Assembly: GCA_016303085.1 (NCBI GenBank)
Contig: JAEDMI010000037.1
Span: 1-15,548, forward strand
DNA from: Acetatifactor sp.
GTDB lineage: Bacteria > Bacillota > Clostridia > Lachnospirales > Lachnospiraceae
Direction of reading: 5' to 3'
Length of the DNA: 15,548 nt
Shown: piece after piece, positions 6,553-14,888 of the stretch
Layout: the number at the start of each line of letters is the position of its first letter
How positions within the stretch are numbered: the stretch's first letter is position 1
Made by a program: the position numbers and the translations under genes
Notes under the pieces: generated by a model
What the model saw: only the letters and a program-made list of their open reading frames with translations
Databases searched by the model: none
What the model was told of the DNA's origin: nothing

Positions 6553-7999
6553 TCTGAAGCTTCTCAATTCCCTTTCGGATTCTCTTTAAGGTCTCCTCTT
6601 TGCCAAGCACCTCCATAATCTCAGTGGCGCCTGCGGGAGTCATCTGCTTACCTGAAACAGCAGTACGGACAGGCCACATCACGTAGCCGTTCTTCACGCC
6701 CTTCTCCTCCACATACTTTGTCAACATCTGATACAGCCCGTCATTGCTGTAATCTTCCTGAACCTCCAGAAGGGGTAATACATCCTGCAATACCTGTAAA
6801 GAAGAAGCGCTGTCTGTCTTCATCTTCTTGTGAGTATACATCTCCACATCATACTCAGGCAGTTCCTGGAAAAAGTCTATATGGCTCTCTATATCGGGGA
6901 ACACCTCGATACGTGTCTTTACCATGTTGGCTATCTTCTTTAAGTCAAAGTCCTTTGTCAGTACCTTCTTAAGGTAGGGCTCAGCCATCTCATAGAATTT
7001 GTCAAAGTCCATAGCCTTGATATACTCACCGTTCATCCAACGCAGCTTTACGATATCAAACACGGCGGGAGACTTGCTGATTCTGTGGTAATCAAATTCT
7101 TTAATCAGCTCTTCCAACGAAAAGATTTCCCGATTGTCCTCAGGGCTCCAGCCCAGAAGTGCAATATAGTTTACGACAGCCTCCGTCACAAATCCCTGCT
7201 CCAGCAAGTCCTCAAAGGAGGCATGGCCGCTTCTCTTTGCCAGCTTCTTGTGATTCTCATCTGTAATCAGGGGAAGATGAACATATACAGGGCTCTCCCA
7301 TCCAAAAGCATCATACAACCTCTGATATTTGGGGGAGGAAGACAAATACTCGTTTCCTCTCACCACATGTGTGATATTCATGGTATGGTCATCTACCACG
7401 TTGGCAAAGTTATAGGTAGGATATCCGTCAGACTTAATGAGAATCATATCGTCCAGTTCCGCATTTTCTACGGTAATATCTCCGTACAGTTCATCATGGA
7501 AGGTGGTTGTACCCTCCGTAGGATTGTTCTGTCTGATGACAAAGGGTTTTCCCGCAGCCAGATTTGCTTCAATCTCCTCTTTTGACAGATGCAGACAGTG
7601 CTTGTCGTAGACGGTAATCTCCTTTCCTTCCACGACCTCTGTCTTTAAGGACGCCAGACGTTCCTTATCACAGAAACAGTAATATGCCTCTCCTTTGTCA
7701 ATCAGTTCTTTGGCATACTTCATATAAATGCCTGTTTTCATTCTCTCACTCTGGACATAGGGGCCGTAGCCTCCATCCTTGTCGGGACCTTCGTCGTGAA
7801 CCAGTCCTGTCTTCTCCAGTGTGCGATAAATAATTTCTGTGGCACCCTCCACAAAACGCTCCTGATCGGTATCTTCAATACGAAGCATGAAGTCTCCGCC
7901 GTCATGCTTCGCAATCAAAAACTCATATAAAGCAGACCGCAGATTACCCACATGCATCTTTCCTGTCGGGCTTGGTGCGTATCTTGTTCTGATTTTCAT
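6545..7999 (-). CDS. gltX: Glutamyl-tRNA synthetase
   Basis: This 484-residue class I synthetase attaches glutamate to its tRNA in the cytoplasm. The HIGH-type signature is HVGN (16-19) within RYAPSPTGKMHVGNLRSALY. The KMSKS-type loop is KLAKRSG (252-258). A zinc-site pattern Cys108-x-Cys110, 24 residues, Cys135-x-His137 has the same spacing as the zinc motif I recall for the E. coli enzyme. The C-terminal anticodon-binding part is complete. The ATG at 7999 gives the canonical MKIRTRYAPSPTG start and has AAAGG about 9 nt upstream; the in-frame TTG at 8038 would add a non-conserved leader. Whether it also charges tRNA-Gln (non-discriminating type) cannot be told from sequence alone. It overlaps the helicase by 8 nt and likely heads a two-gene operon. 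Confidence 0.96.
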   Translation of the reverse strand: MKIRTRYAPSPTGKMHVGNLRSALYEFLIAKHDGGDFMLRIEDTDQERFVEGATEIIYRTLEKTGLVHDEGPDKDGGYGPYVQSERMKTGIYMKYAKELIDKGEAYYCFCDKERLASLKTEVVEGKEITVYDKHCLHLSKEEIEANLAAGKPFVIRQNNPTEGTTTFHDELYGDITVENAELDDMILIKSDGYPTYNFANVVDDHTMNITHVVRGNEYLSSSPKYQRLYDAFGWESPVYVHLPLITDENHKKLAKRSGHASFEDLLEQGFVTEAVVNYIALLGWSPEDNREIFSLEELIKEFDYHRISKSPAVFDIVKLRWMNGEYIKAMDFDKFYEMAEPYLKKVLTKDFDLKKIANMVKTRIEVFPDIESHIDFFQELPEYDVEMYTHKKMKTDSASSLQVLQDVLPLLEVQEDYSNDGLYQMLTKYVEEKGVKNGYVMWPVRTAVSGKQMTPAGATEIMEVLGKEETLKRIRKGIEKLQNA

Positions 8000-8084
8000 T
8001 TCTCTATTCCTTTCCCGCATAAGACTCTTTCTTATCAAACCTGCTTATGCTCTTTTCCACAATTTTTACAGCCATGTAGCCACT

Positions 8085-8113
8085 ATTTTAGTCCCTTTTT
8101 TGAAAAAGTGCAA
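8085..8113 (-). promoter_or_regulatory. Putative promoter of gltX-helicase
   Basis: On the minus strand TTGCAC (8108-8113) and TAAAAT (8085-8090) are spaced by 17 nt, in the 150-nt gap after the hydrogenase gene. The leader would be about 80 nt, too short for a T-box riboswitch, and no T-box sequence is seen. Confidence 0.45.
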
Positions 8114-8149
8114 CATGAAGTTTTCCGCCACATACATCGCTCTGTTTGC

Positions 8150-9655
8150 TTAAAGTTCCTGATGACTGCCGGGAACGCTCTCCTTCGCCTCCGCCTTGAA
8201 CTTCGCCACTTCCTTAGCAGCCTGTGCAATGGCTATGTTGGTGCCCGCTCCCGCGACACAACCGCCCGGACATGCCATACCTTCTATCAGGCAGCCGTTC
8301 TTCTTTCCAGCCTTGGCCAACAGCAGCATTTTTTTACACTCTGCCAGGCTTTCCGCATGTTCAATCTTAACTTCCGTTCCCGGGTAATAGGTCTTGATAC
8401 ATTCCTCAATGGCACTTGCCACACCGCCCGCAACGCCGTAACCTCGTCCGGCTCCGGTGGCATCCTGCATCTCGTCCATAGCTTTGATTTCATCCAAAAG
8501 GATTCCCTTTGCTTCAAACATTCCCGTCAACTCCTCGAAGGTGATGACAAAATCCACGTCCGAACGTACTGTCCTGCGGCTTGCCTCCAGCTTCTTGGAA
8601 GCACATGGTCCGATAAACACTACCGAAGCATCCGGATGTTCCTGCTTGATAATCCTTGCCGTTGCCACCATGGGCGTCAGTTCATTACTGATTTTATCAA
8701 TGGTCTCCGGGAAAAGATTCTTTGCCATGACAGACCATGAGGGACAGCAGGAGGTCAATGCAAACGCCTGATTGCCGGTAGCGACCTCCTTTACATAGTG
8801 TTCCGCTTCCGCCATACAACCCATATCCGCACCGATAGCCGTCTCATACACATCCGCAAACTCCAGCTCTTTTAAAGCGGTCTTAAACATATCGGGAGTC
8901 ACCTTAGGGCCGAACTGTCCCGCAAAAGCCGGTGCCACCTGAGCGATAATTTTGCGTCCCGACTGCATGGCACGGATAAGCTGAAATATCTGGGATTTAT
9001 CAGCTATCGCGCCGAAGGGACAGCTGACCATACACATACCGCAGGAAACACACATGTCATTGTCAATATATGCTCTTCCGAACTTATCGGACTTGATGGC
9101 ATTTACACCACAGGCTGACTTACAGGGTCTCTCTTTGTGGCAGATGGCATCGTAGGGACAGATATCCTTACATTTCCCACACTTGATACATTTTTCCTGA
9201 TCTATGAATGATTTACCGTCTTTAAAAGAGATAGCATCCTTTGGGCACACACTCTGACAGGGATGAGCAAGGCAGCCCATGCAGGAATTCGTCACCTCAT
9301 AACGGTTTTCGGGACAGGCATTGCAGGCGGAGGGAATAACCTGCATCAGCGGGGGCTCATAATATTTTTCGTCAATATTACTCTCCTCCAGCCCTTCCGT
9401 CAAATGCCCGGGATGTTCTCTGTTCTCCGGTCTTAAGCTCATACCCATTGCAAGACGGATACGCTCTCGAATCACAGCCCGGTCACGGTATACACTCTCC
9501 CAGAATTCCGACTCTTCATAGTCCACAATTTTATAAGGAAGAGCTTCCATATCGTCCTTCAGGTTGGTTGAATTGTATGCCAGATTTGCTACTTCTCTGA
9601 ATACTCTTCTCCGCCGCTGCCTCACCGGGGTGTCGATTCCTCTCATACTGCTCAT
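8150..9655 (-). CDS. [FeFe] hydrogenase, group-B type, with N-terminal iron-sulfur domains
   Basis: This 501-residue protein has all H-cluster signatures. L1 is TSCCPSW (301-307), with proton-relay and ligand cysteines 303 and 304. L2 is GPCASKKLEA (349-358, Cys351). L3 is EGMACPGGCVAG (458-469, Cys462 and Cys466). GPC in place of the MPC of group A enzymes, together with the N-terminal cysteine-rich block, points to group B (TIGR04105-like). The N-terminal part carries cysteines 111, 114, 125, 128, 133 and 137, then two 4Fe-4S ferredoxin motifs (156-166 and 202-212) with extra cysteines 172, 178 and 182 between them. The expected reaction is reversible proton reduction with ferredoxin-type electron donors during fermentation; the physiological direction of group B enzymes is not settled. 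No hydE, hydF or hydG maturase gene is in the window. AGGAGAA (9661-9667) lies 5 nt before the ATG. It sits 112 nt after feoB on the same strand. Confidence 0.92.
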   Translation of the reverse strand: MSSMRGIDTPVRQRRRRVFREVANLAYNSTNLKDDMEALPYKIVDYEESEFWESVYRDRAVIRERIRLAMGMSLRPENREHPGHLTEGLEESNIDEKYYEPPLMQVIPSACNACPENRYEVTNSCMGCLAHPCQSVCPKDAISFKDGKSFIDQEKCIKCGKCKDICPYDAICHKERPCKSACGVNAIKSDKFGRAYIDNDMCVSCGMCMVSCPFGAIADKSQIFQLIRAMQSGRKIIAQVAPAFAGQFGPKVTPDMFKTALKELEFADVYETAIGADMGCMAEAEHYVKEVATGNQAFALTSCCPSWSVMAKNLFPETIDKISNELTPMVATARIIKQEHPDASVVFIGPCASKKLEASRRTVRSDVDFVITFEELTGMFEAKGILLDEIKAMDEMQDATGAGRGYGVAGGVASAIEECIKTYYPGTEVKIEHAESLAECKKMLLLAKAGKKNGCLIEGMACPGGCVAGAGTNIAIAQAAKEVAKFKAEAKESVPGSHQEL

Positions 9656-9767
9656 AAATGTTCTCCTGTTTTTCTCTCATCATAATGTTTATCTTAACAT
9701 ACAACTGAATGATATTTTTTTAACAAATTACAAGAATATTAAATCATACTTGCATCAGAAAATCAAG

Positions 9768-11777
9768 CTAAACAAACAGACTTCCGATTTGGAATACCAG
9801 TGTGGATACTGCCCACGCAAGAATCAGTTGAAAAGCAATCATTCCGAGCGTAAACTTTCGGGAACCACTCTCCTTCCTCACTGTCGCCACCGTAGCCACG
9901 CAGGGTACATACAGCAGGCAGAATAACATCAGACAATACGCATTCAACGGCCCGAATCCGGGGTTTAAGTTCTGGATATTTGCCACAATCGCAGCCATTC
10001 CGGCCTCAGAGTTTGCGTTGGATACGCCGAAGAGAACCGCAAAGCTTGATACAACCACCTCTTTTGCCGATATTCCGGACAGCAGTGCCACCCCGATCTG
10101 CCACATACCCAGTCCGGCAGGAGTAAGAACAGGCACCAAAACCCGTCCGATTACCGCGCCGAAGCTGTCCGCCGGATTGTCCACCATGCCGCTCACCCCA
10201 AAGTTCAGGATAAACCAGATTACAATGGACGCCACAAAGATGGTGGTGCCGGCCTTGGACAGATAGTCCTTCAGCTTATTCCACACATAAATACGGATGG
10301 TTCTTGCATTGGGCCGTTTATACTCCGGCAGTTCAATCAGCAGGGAATCGTTGATTTTACCTTTTTCCAGTCGATTGATAACCAGTGCCGCCAGAATGGC
10401 AATCACCATGCCGATGACATACATGGAAAAGGCCACCGGTGCGGGATGCTCCGGGAAAAACATCTCTGAGAACAAAACGTAAATCGGCAGTCTGGCGGAA
10501 CAGGACATAAAGGGCGTCACCAACATGGTCTTTCGCCTGTCATGCTCCGTCTCCAGGGCTCTTGTGGCCATGACCGCGGGCACTGTACAACCAAATCCCA
10601 GAATCATGGGCAGGAAAGCTTTTCCTGATAACCCCACCTTTCCCATGACAGAGTCCATCACATAAGCAACCCTTGCCATATAACCGCTGTCCTCCAGAAT
10701 TGCCAGCGCAAGGAACAGTATAAAAATATTGGGAATGAAGGTGAGGATTCCGCCCACACCCGCAATAATTCCGTCCACAATCAGAGACTTTAACCATGGC
10801 GCCACACCGATGGCCTCCAATCCCCCGGACGCAGTGTCGGAAATCAGGGCAAGCCCTTCCTCAAATACGCCCTTCAGCGCATCTCCCACAGTAAAGGTTA
10901 AGAAAAAAACAAAACACATAATCAGCAGGAACATGGGAATTCCCCAGACAGGATGGGTCAGTAACCTGTCAATCTTATCCGTGGAGGCCGCCTTTCTGCT
11001 CTTATGGAACAGTGTTTCTCCCACCACCTTTTCAATATAAGTATACTTGCATTGAATAATCTCCTTCTCATAGCTTCGGTCCACTACATTCACAACGGAG
11101 ATGGGATGCTCATTCTTAACTTCCTCGTCATCTTCCAGAAGCTTAATGGCATGCCATCGTACGGATGAGTGTGTAGGATAATGCGCCTGCATCATCACCT
11201 CCAGCTTGCCGATTTTCTCCTCAATCTCAGGGGGATAATCCAGAATATATTCTTCCATCCCCTCCTCATAGTGATGAATCACCGCATGGAGCAGAATGTC
11301 AAGTCCGGTACGCTTTGCGGCAGACACCGGTACAACAGGCACATTACCCAGCATTTCCGGGAGACGATGCATATCAATTTCCATGCCCCTCTCCTTCACA
11401 ATATCCATCATGTTCAGTGCCACCACAACGGGTTTACCCAGCTCCAGAAGCTGTAAGGTCAGATACAGATTTCGTTCCAGAGAGGAGGCATCCACAACGT
11501 TGATGATGACGTCAATATCATCGTCCATGGCACATTTTCTCGTCACTTTCTCCTCTATGGTATAACAGGTAAGAGAATAGATTCCGGGTGTATCAATCAG
11601 AGTGATATCCACATCCTCATAGCTTGTTTCTCCCTCAAAGCGTTCCACCGTTACCCCGGGCCAGTTTGCCACCTTCAACTTAGAACCTGTCAGTGCGTTG
11701 AAGAGCGTCGTTTTTCCGCAGTTCGGATTACCGATACAGGCTACATTGATATGCTTTTTTCCTTTTGTACTGCTCAT
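9768..11777 (-). CDS. feoB: Ferrous iron transport protein B
   Basis: This 669-residue inner-membrane Fe(II) transporter has an N-terminal GTPase domain: G1 GNPNCGKT (16-23), the switch region around T43, G3 DTPG (62-65), G4 NMMD (122-125) and G5 SAA (152-154). A cytosolic helical linker follows, then a polytopic membrane part with two gate-like blocks containing conserved cysteines (GFGCTVPA and PFMSCSARLPIY; later LLYVPCVATVATV). The length is near that of other clostridial FeoB proteins and shorter than E. coli FeoB (773 aa). The start codon overlaps the feoA stop as ATGA (11774-11777), indicating coupling, with GGGGAT just upstream as ribosome site. Expression should follow the Fur-controlled feoA promoter. 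I see no convincing terminator after the stop, so reading on into the hydrogenase is possible. Confidence 0.97.
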   Translation of the reverse strand: MSSTKGKKHINVACIGNPNCGKTTLFNALTGSKLKVANWPGVTVERFEGETSYEDVDITLIDTPGIYSLTCYTIEEKVTRKCAMDDDIDVIINVVDASSLERNLYLTLQLLELGKPVVVALNMMDIVKERGMEIDMHRLPEMLGNVPVVPVSAAKRTGLDILLHAVIHHYEEGMEEYILDYPPEIEEKIGKLEVMMQAHYPTHSSVRWHAIKLLEDDEEVKNEHPISVVNVVDRSYEKEIIQCKYTYIEKVVGETLFHKSRKAASTDKIDRLLTHPVWGIPMFLLIMCFVFFLTFTVGDALKGVFEEGLALISDTASGGLEAIGVAPWLKSLIVDGIIAGVGGILTFIPNIFILFLALAILEDSGYMARVAYVMDSVMGKVGLSGKAFLPMILGFGCTVPAVMATRALETEHDRRKTMLVTPFMSCSARLPIYVLFSEMFFPEHPAPVAFSMYVIGMVIAILAALVINRLEKGKINDSLLIELPEYKRPNARTIRIYVWNKLKDYLSKAGTTIFVASIVIWFILNFGVSGMVDNPADSFGAVIGRVLVPVLTPAGLGMWQIGVALLSGISAKEVVVSSFAVLFGVSNANSEAGMAAIVANIQNLNPGFGPLNAYCLMLFCLLYVPCVATVATVRKESGSRKFTLGMIAFQLILAWAVSTLVFQIGSLFV

Positions 11778-12049
11778 TTCTTATCCCCGTTCCTTTCTTC
11801 GTGTTTCTCTTCCGTTGCTGAACGGGAATCCTGTTCAGTGATTTCAATATTTGAGGAAATATGCTTTCCCAGCGCAAGTCTGGTTCCTCTGACCCGTATA
11901 ATCAAAGCCCCTCTCTTCTTTCTGTTTATAATATTTACCACCGTACCGTCATTTAAGCCCAGCGCCTGAAGTCTCCTTGTAATACCGGGTTCCACAAACA
12001 GACCTTCTATGCGATAGCTTTCTCCCTTTTTTGCCTCATATAGTGTCAT
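11774..12049 (-). CDS. feoA: Ferrous iron transport protein A
   Basis: This 91-residue cytosolic FeoA protein has an SH3-like fold, supported by MTLYEAKKGESYRIEGL, RRLQALGLNDGTVV, NRKKRGALIIRVRGTRLALG and a terminal SSNIEI. FeoA supports FeoB-mediated ferrous uptake, probably through contact with FeoB. The C-terminus has an added charged tail (about 19 residues, SRSATEEKHEERNGDKK) of unknown use. The ATG at 12049 is chosen: AAGGG lies 9 nt upstream and homologues begin MTL. An in-frame ATG at 12085 would read through the Fur box and is rejected. No feoC is seen. Confidence 0.94.
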   Translation of the reverse strand: MTLYEAKKGESYRIEGLFVEPGITRRLQALGLNDGTVVNIINRKKRGALIIRVRGTRLALGKHISSNIEITEQDSRSATEEKHEERNGDKK

Positions 12050-12070
12050 TTTATTCAGCCCTTCTTTGTT

Positions 12071-12089
12071 GATAATGATTATCATTTTC
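12071..12089 (-). promoter_or_regulatory. Fur box controlling feoAB
   Basis: The 19-mer GATAATGATTATCATTTTC matches the classical Fur consensus GATAATGATAATCATTATC at 17 of 19 positions. It lies immediately downstream of the feo -10 box, covering about +1 to +19 of the expected transcript, a position suited to repression when Fe(II) is plentiful. Confidence 0.88.
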
Positions 12090-12095
12090 TACTGT

Positions 12096-12124
12096 ATTAT
12101 AGTACAAAAAAAGGAGTCTGTAAA
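12096..12124 (-). promoter_or_regulatory. Strong promoter of feoAB
   Basis: On the minus strand TTTACA (12119-12124, 5 of 6) and TATAAT (12096-12101, 6 of 6) are spaced by 17 nt. The -35 box coincides with the loop and loop-closing bases of the ppa terminator hairpin. Confidence 0.8.
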
Positions 12125-12131
12125 GACTCCT
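12106..12131 (-). terminator. Intrinsic terminator of ppa, containing part of its stop codon
   Basis: AGGAGTCT (12112-12119) and AGACTCCT (12124-12131) form a perfect 8-bp stem with a 4-nt loop, followed on the minus strand by seven T (complement of 12106-12112). The ppa stop codon (TAG, 12130-12132) lies in the first arm of the stem, so the hairpin begins inside the gene end. Confidence 0.85.
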
Positions 12132-12681
12132 ACCAGCTCTTGATAAAAGTATTAATGTAGTTGTCAAGACACTTTTTGATAACCTCCACAGCCTCATCAC
12201 GGTTGCCTTTCTCGTTCACCGCGGTGGTCTTGTTTTCCAGTGCCTTATATACCGTAAAGAAATGCTCCATCTCCTCCACCACATGAGGCGGCAGTTCGGA
12301 AATATCCTTATAATTGTTATAATAAGGGTCATTGAAGGGAACCGCAATTATCTTTTCATCGTTTTTTCCGTTGTCCAGCATGGAAATAACGCCAATAGGA
12401 TAAGCACGTACAAGTGTCATGGGCTGAATTGGCTCGGAACACAAAAGCAGTACATCCAGAGGGTCGCCGTCATCTCCGTAGGTGCGGGGAATAAAACCAT
12501 AGTTTGCGGGATAGTGGGTGGATGTATGCAAAATGCGATCCAGAATTAAAAATCCCGTCTCCTTGTCAAGTTCATATTTATTTTTACTTCCTTTGGAAAT
12601 CTCAATCACACAGATAAAATCGGTAGGGGTAACCCTCTGTGTGCTGATACTGTGCCAGATACTTCCGTTAATCTCTTTCAT
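12130..12681 (-). CDS. ppa: Inorganic pyrophosphatase, family I
   Basis: This 183-residue soluble pyrophosphatase splits diphosphate to two phosphates and pulls biosynthetic reactions forward. The family signature DGDPLDV (71-77) supplies three metal-binding Asp residues. Other family features are HYPANYGFIPRTYG (56-69), a VRAYPIGV strand, DEKIIAVPFNDP and a C-terminal helix ending in IKSW. The length is close to the 170-180 residues usual for the family. GGAGG (12690-12694) lies 8 nt upstream of the ATG. The gene has its own promoter overlapping the proA end and its own terminator, so it is probably monocistronic, with possible readthrough from proA because no terminator separates them. Confidence 0.95.
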   Translation of the reverse strand: MKEINGSIWHSISTQRVTPTDFICVIEISKGSKNKYELDKETGFLILDRILHTSTHYPANYGFIPRTYGDDGDPLDVLLLCSEPIQPMTLVRAYPIGVISMLDNGKNDEKIIAVPFNDPYYNNYKDISELPPHVVEEMEHFFTVYKALENKTTAVNEKGNRDEAVEVIKKCLDNYINTFIKSW

Positions 12682-12742
12682 GAAATCTTCCTCCCGGCGT
12701 TTTTACATGCGCCTTCATCCGTCTCCGATTTTAATTTTTACT

Positions 12743-12770
12743 ATCATAGCACAATTTTGCAAAAAATCAA
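12743..12770 (-). promoter_or_regulatory. Putative ppa promoter overlapping the proA stop
   Basis: On the minus strand TTGATT (12765-12770) and TATGAT (12743-12748) are spaced by 16 nt. The -35 box includes the proA stop codon (TGA, 12767-12769). Confidence 0.5.
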
Positions 12771-14014
12771 CCCCTGACCTGTCCGTTTCCATAAATCGCG
12801 TATTTATAGGAGGTCAATTCCTTTAAGCCCATGGGACCTCTGGCATGAAGCTTCTGCGTACTGATTCCGATTTCCGCACCGAAGCCGAATTCAAAGCCGT
12901 CCGTAAATCGGGTGGATGCATTCCAATAGACGCAGGCTGCATCAATTTCATTCAGGAACTTCACGGCAGCTGTTTCATCCTCTGTCACAATACACTCGGA
13001 ATGTTTGGTATTATATTTGTTGATATGAGCAATTGCTTCCTCCAGGCTGTCCACTGTTTTCAGTGAAAGAATATAGTCAAGATATTCCCTGCCGTAATCC
13101 TCCTCCGTGGCAGGAACGCAGTCCTTCAATATCTCCTGCACCCGCTCATCTCCGCGAAGCTCCACGTTTTTTGGTGCCAGCAGTTCTGCCAGTTTCGGCA
13201 GAAAACGCTCCCGTACTTCACTGTGTACCACCAGGGACTCACAGGCGTTGCATACACCGATTCTTTGGGTCTTGGCATTATGGACAATCTTTGCCGCCAT
13301 ATCCAAATCGGCTGCTTTATCCACATATACATGACAGTTTCCGGTTCCTGTCTCTATCACAGGGATAGTGCTGTTATTCACAACGCTCTGAATCAACCTT
13401 GCGCTGCCTCTGGGAATCAGCACATCCACATATTCCTTCAATTTCATGAATTCCACCGTCACCTGTCTGTCGGTGTCAGCAATGAGCTGCAATGCATCCC
13501 CGGAAAATCCACAGTTTTCCAAAGCCTCCCGAAGCACCTCAACGATTGCCATGTTTGAGTACAGCGCATCGCTTCCTCCCTTCAGGATAACAGCATTTCC
13601 TGTTTTAAAGCAGAGACCGAAAGCATCCGCCGTCACGTTTGGTCGCGCCTCATAAATAATGCCGATAACTCCCATCGGAACACGAACCTTTTTGATTTTC
13701 AGACCGTTGGGACGTTCAAATTCCTCCATGACTTCGCCGATACAGTCCGGCAACTCCGCAACCTGATTTAGACCTTCCGCCATAGCCTCAATTCTCTTTG
13801 GTGTCAGCCGCAGCCTGTCCTGAAGCCCGTCGCTCATGCCGTTTAAAGCAGCGTTTTCCATATCTTTTTGATTTTCAGCCAGTATTTTTTCTGTATTTTG
13901 CAACAGGGCTTCCGCTGAAGCTTTTAATCCCCGGTTCTTTTCCTCGGTAGTCATTTTTTGCAAATAAAGTTTGGCTGCCGCAGCTTTTTTCCCCATTTCC
14001 GTCAGATTCGTCAA
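12767..14014 (-). CDS. proA: Gamma-glutamyl phosphate reductase (glutamate-5-semialdehyde dehydrogenase)
   Basis: ProA reduces gamma-glutamyl phosphate with NADPH to glutamate-5-semialdehyde, step two of proline synthesis. The aldehyde-dehydrogenase-fold protein shows YEARPNVTADAF, KTGNAVILKGGSDA, LIPRGSARLIQ, ETGTGNCHVYVD, the catalytic block GVCNACESLVVH (Cys258 when counted from this start) and the terminal GPMGLKELTSYKY. A TTG at 14014 with a GGGG-containing purine run 7 nt upstream gives the family start (TNLTEMGKKA) and a 415-residue protein, close to the family norm. An in-frame ATG at 14068 would add 18 residues and overlap the upstream gene by 10 nt, but its ribosome site is poorly spaced. 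The start is therefore moderately certain, the identity very certain. ProB is three genes upstream in the same probable operon. Confidence 0.95.
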   Translation of the reverse strand: MTNLTEMGKKAAAAKLYLQKMTTEEKNRGLKASAEALLQNTEKILAENQKDMENAALNGMSDGLQDRLRLTPKRIEAMAEGLNQVAELPDCIGEVMEEFERPNGLKIKKVRVPMGVIGIIYEARPNVTADAFGLCFKTGNAVILKGGSDALYSNMAIVEVLREALENCGFSGDALQLIADTDRQVTVEFMKLKEYVDVLIPRGSARLIQSVVNNSTIPVIETGTGNCHVYVDKAADLDMAAKIVHNAKTQRIGVCNACESLVVHSEVRERFLPKLAELLAPKNVELRGDERVQEILKDCVPATEEDYGREYLDYILSLKTVDSLEEAIAHINKYNTKHSECIVTEDETAAVKFLNEIDAACVYWNASTRFTDGFEFGFGAEIGISTQKLHARGPMGLKELTSYKYAIYGNGQVRG

Positions 14015-14058
14015 ATTAATTCCCCGCCTTTCCCTTATGAGCCTCTCTATATTTCTCT

Positions 14059-14655
14059 CTATACACATATCACCTGATAGGGACGTATATCCCTCTCGTC
14101 ATAGGGCAACTGCTCCGCCAGCTGGCATTGAAACCCAACCCCTATGGTCCTAAGCTGTAGACCCTCTTTATCCTGTAGATAATTGTCATAAAAGCCCTTT
14201 CCGTAACCGATACGGTTCCTGTATCTGTCAAACGCTACTCCGGGCATCAGCATCAGGGTATCAGGTGCTTCCTCCCTGTGGTAAACATATTTTTCACTCT
14301 CCGGGGACGGCTCAGGAATTCCCCGATACCCGGGTCTGAGCTCATCCATGGTAAAAATCCGAAAAAAATCCATATAAAATTCTTCCTGCTCCGGTTCAGC
14401 ACTCATCACTCTTGGCAAGTACACTTTTTTCCCCTGTTTTAATGCTTCCCTGATGATTTCTCCCGTATCTATCTCGCTTCCGTAGCTTGCAAAAGCAAGC
14501 AATACAGCCGAACGGTAGTACCACTGATGCCCCAGTATCCGCTCAGTCAGCAAAACCGCCGCCCGCCTTCTCTCCTCTGCATTCAACGAGTCACGCTTTA
14601 TTAACATTTGCCTTCTGATTTCTTTTTTTTCTTTTGCAGGACTATTTTCCATCAT
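14059..14655 (-). CDS. 5-formyltetrahydrofolate cyclo-ligase
   Basis: This protein of about 198 residues belongs to the 5-FTHF cyclo-ligase/MTHFS family, which converts 5-formyl-THF with ATP to 5,10-methenyl-THF and so recovers folate from an inhibitory storage form. Supporting features are the basic N-terminus KKEIRRQMLIKRDSL, ASYGSEIDTGEII, the conserved glycine-rich RIGYGKGFYDNYL near the C-terminus and a final VGFQCQLAEQLPYDERDI. Two adjacent ATGs (14655, 14652) are possible starts; both overlap the DUF896 gene by 11-14 nt and follow GGGAAAAAGC. Upstream in-frame codons would add a leader not typical of the family. It lies between DUF896 and proA and is likely co-translated with its upstream neighbour. 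Confidence 0.9.
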   Translation of the reverse strand: MMENSPAKEKKEIRRQMLIKRDSLNAEERRRAAVLLTERILGHQWYYRSAVLLAFASYGSEIDTGEIIREALKQGKKVYLPRVMSAEPEQEEFYMDFFRIFTMDELRPGYRGIPEPSPESEKYVYHREEAPDTLMLMPGVAFDRYRNRIGYGKGFYDNYLQDKEGLQLRTIGVGFQCQLAEQLPYDERDIRPYQVICV

Positions 14656-14869
14656 GCTTTTTCCCGTATTTTTCTCCAAGGTCCACCCGGCTGCCGTCAG
14701 GCTTCTCAATCACTATGTTGTCAAGCTGGCTCTTTAAATTATTTCTGACACTGTCAACATATTCCTTCCTAAGCTTCGCCTGCTCCTCCTTTTCCTCCTC
14801 CGTAAGTCCTTCCTTCTGAGACTTATGGTAAAGCTCGTTAATACGTTTGATTCTCTCATCCATATTCAT
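14642..14869 (-). CDS. DUF896 (UPF0291, YnzC-like) small protein
   Basis: This 75-residue protein matches the DUF896 family (PF05979) of Firmicutes. It has an N-terminal helical hairpin with RIKRINELYHKSQKEGLT and EEEKEEQAKLRKEYVDSVR, followed by a short extension LKSQLDNIVIEKPDG. Family function is unknown; known structures are small helical bundles. It sits 19 nt after proB and overlaps the folate cyclo-ligase start, so it is part of the same operon. The first ATG (14869) is used, with GGGAG about 10 nt upstream; the Met at codon 3 is an alternative. Confidence 0.9.
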   Translation of the reverse strand: MNMDERIKRINELYHKSQKEGLTEEEKEEQAKLRKEYVDSVRNNLKSQLDNIVIEKPDGSRVDLGEKYGKKHDGK

Positions 14870-14888
14870 GGCGCAATTTCTCCCACTT

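Noticed and set aside
8000..8149. T-box or other riboswitch before gltX
   Set aside because: The gap is too short, and no T-box consensus or strong terminator/antiterminator pair is visible.
7952..8740. Long plus-strand open frame opposite the hydrogenase gene
   Set aside because: It is antisense to a clearly conserved gene, has no ribosome site of note and resembles no family; it is a shadow frame.
9681..9699. Possible second Fur box upstream of the hydrogenase gene
   Set aside because: Only about 12 of 19 positions fit the consensus, which A+T-rich intergenic DNA can give by chance.
12050..12085. In-frame upstream ATG at 12085 for feoA
   Set aside because: Its first codons are the Fur box itself, it would lie at the transcript's very 5' end, and homologues begin at MTL (12049), which has its own ribosome site.
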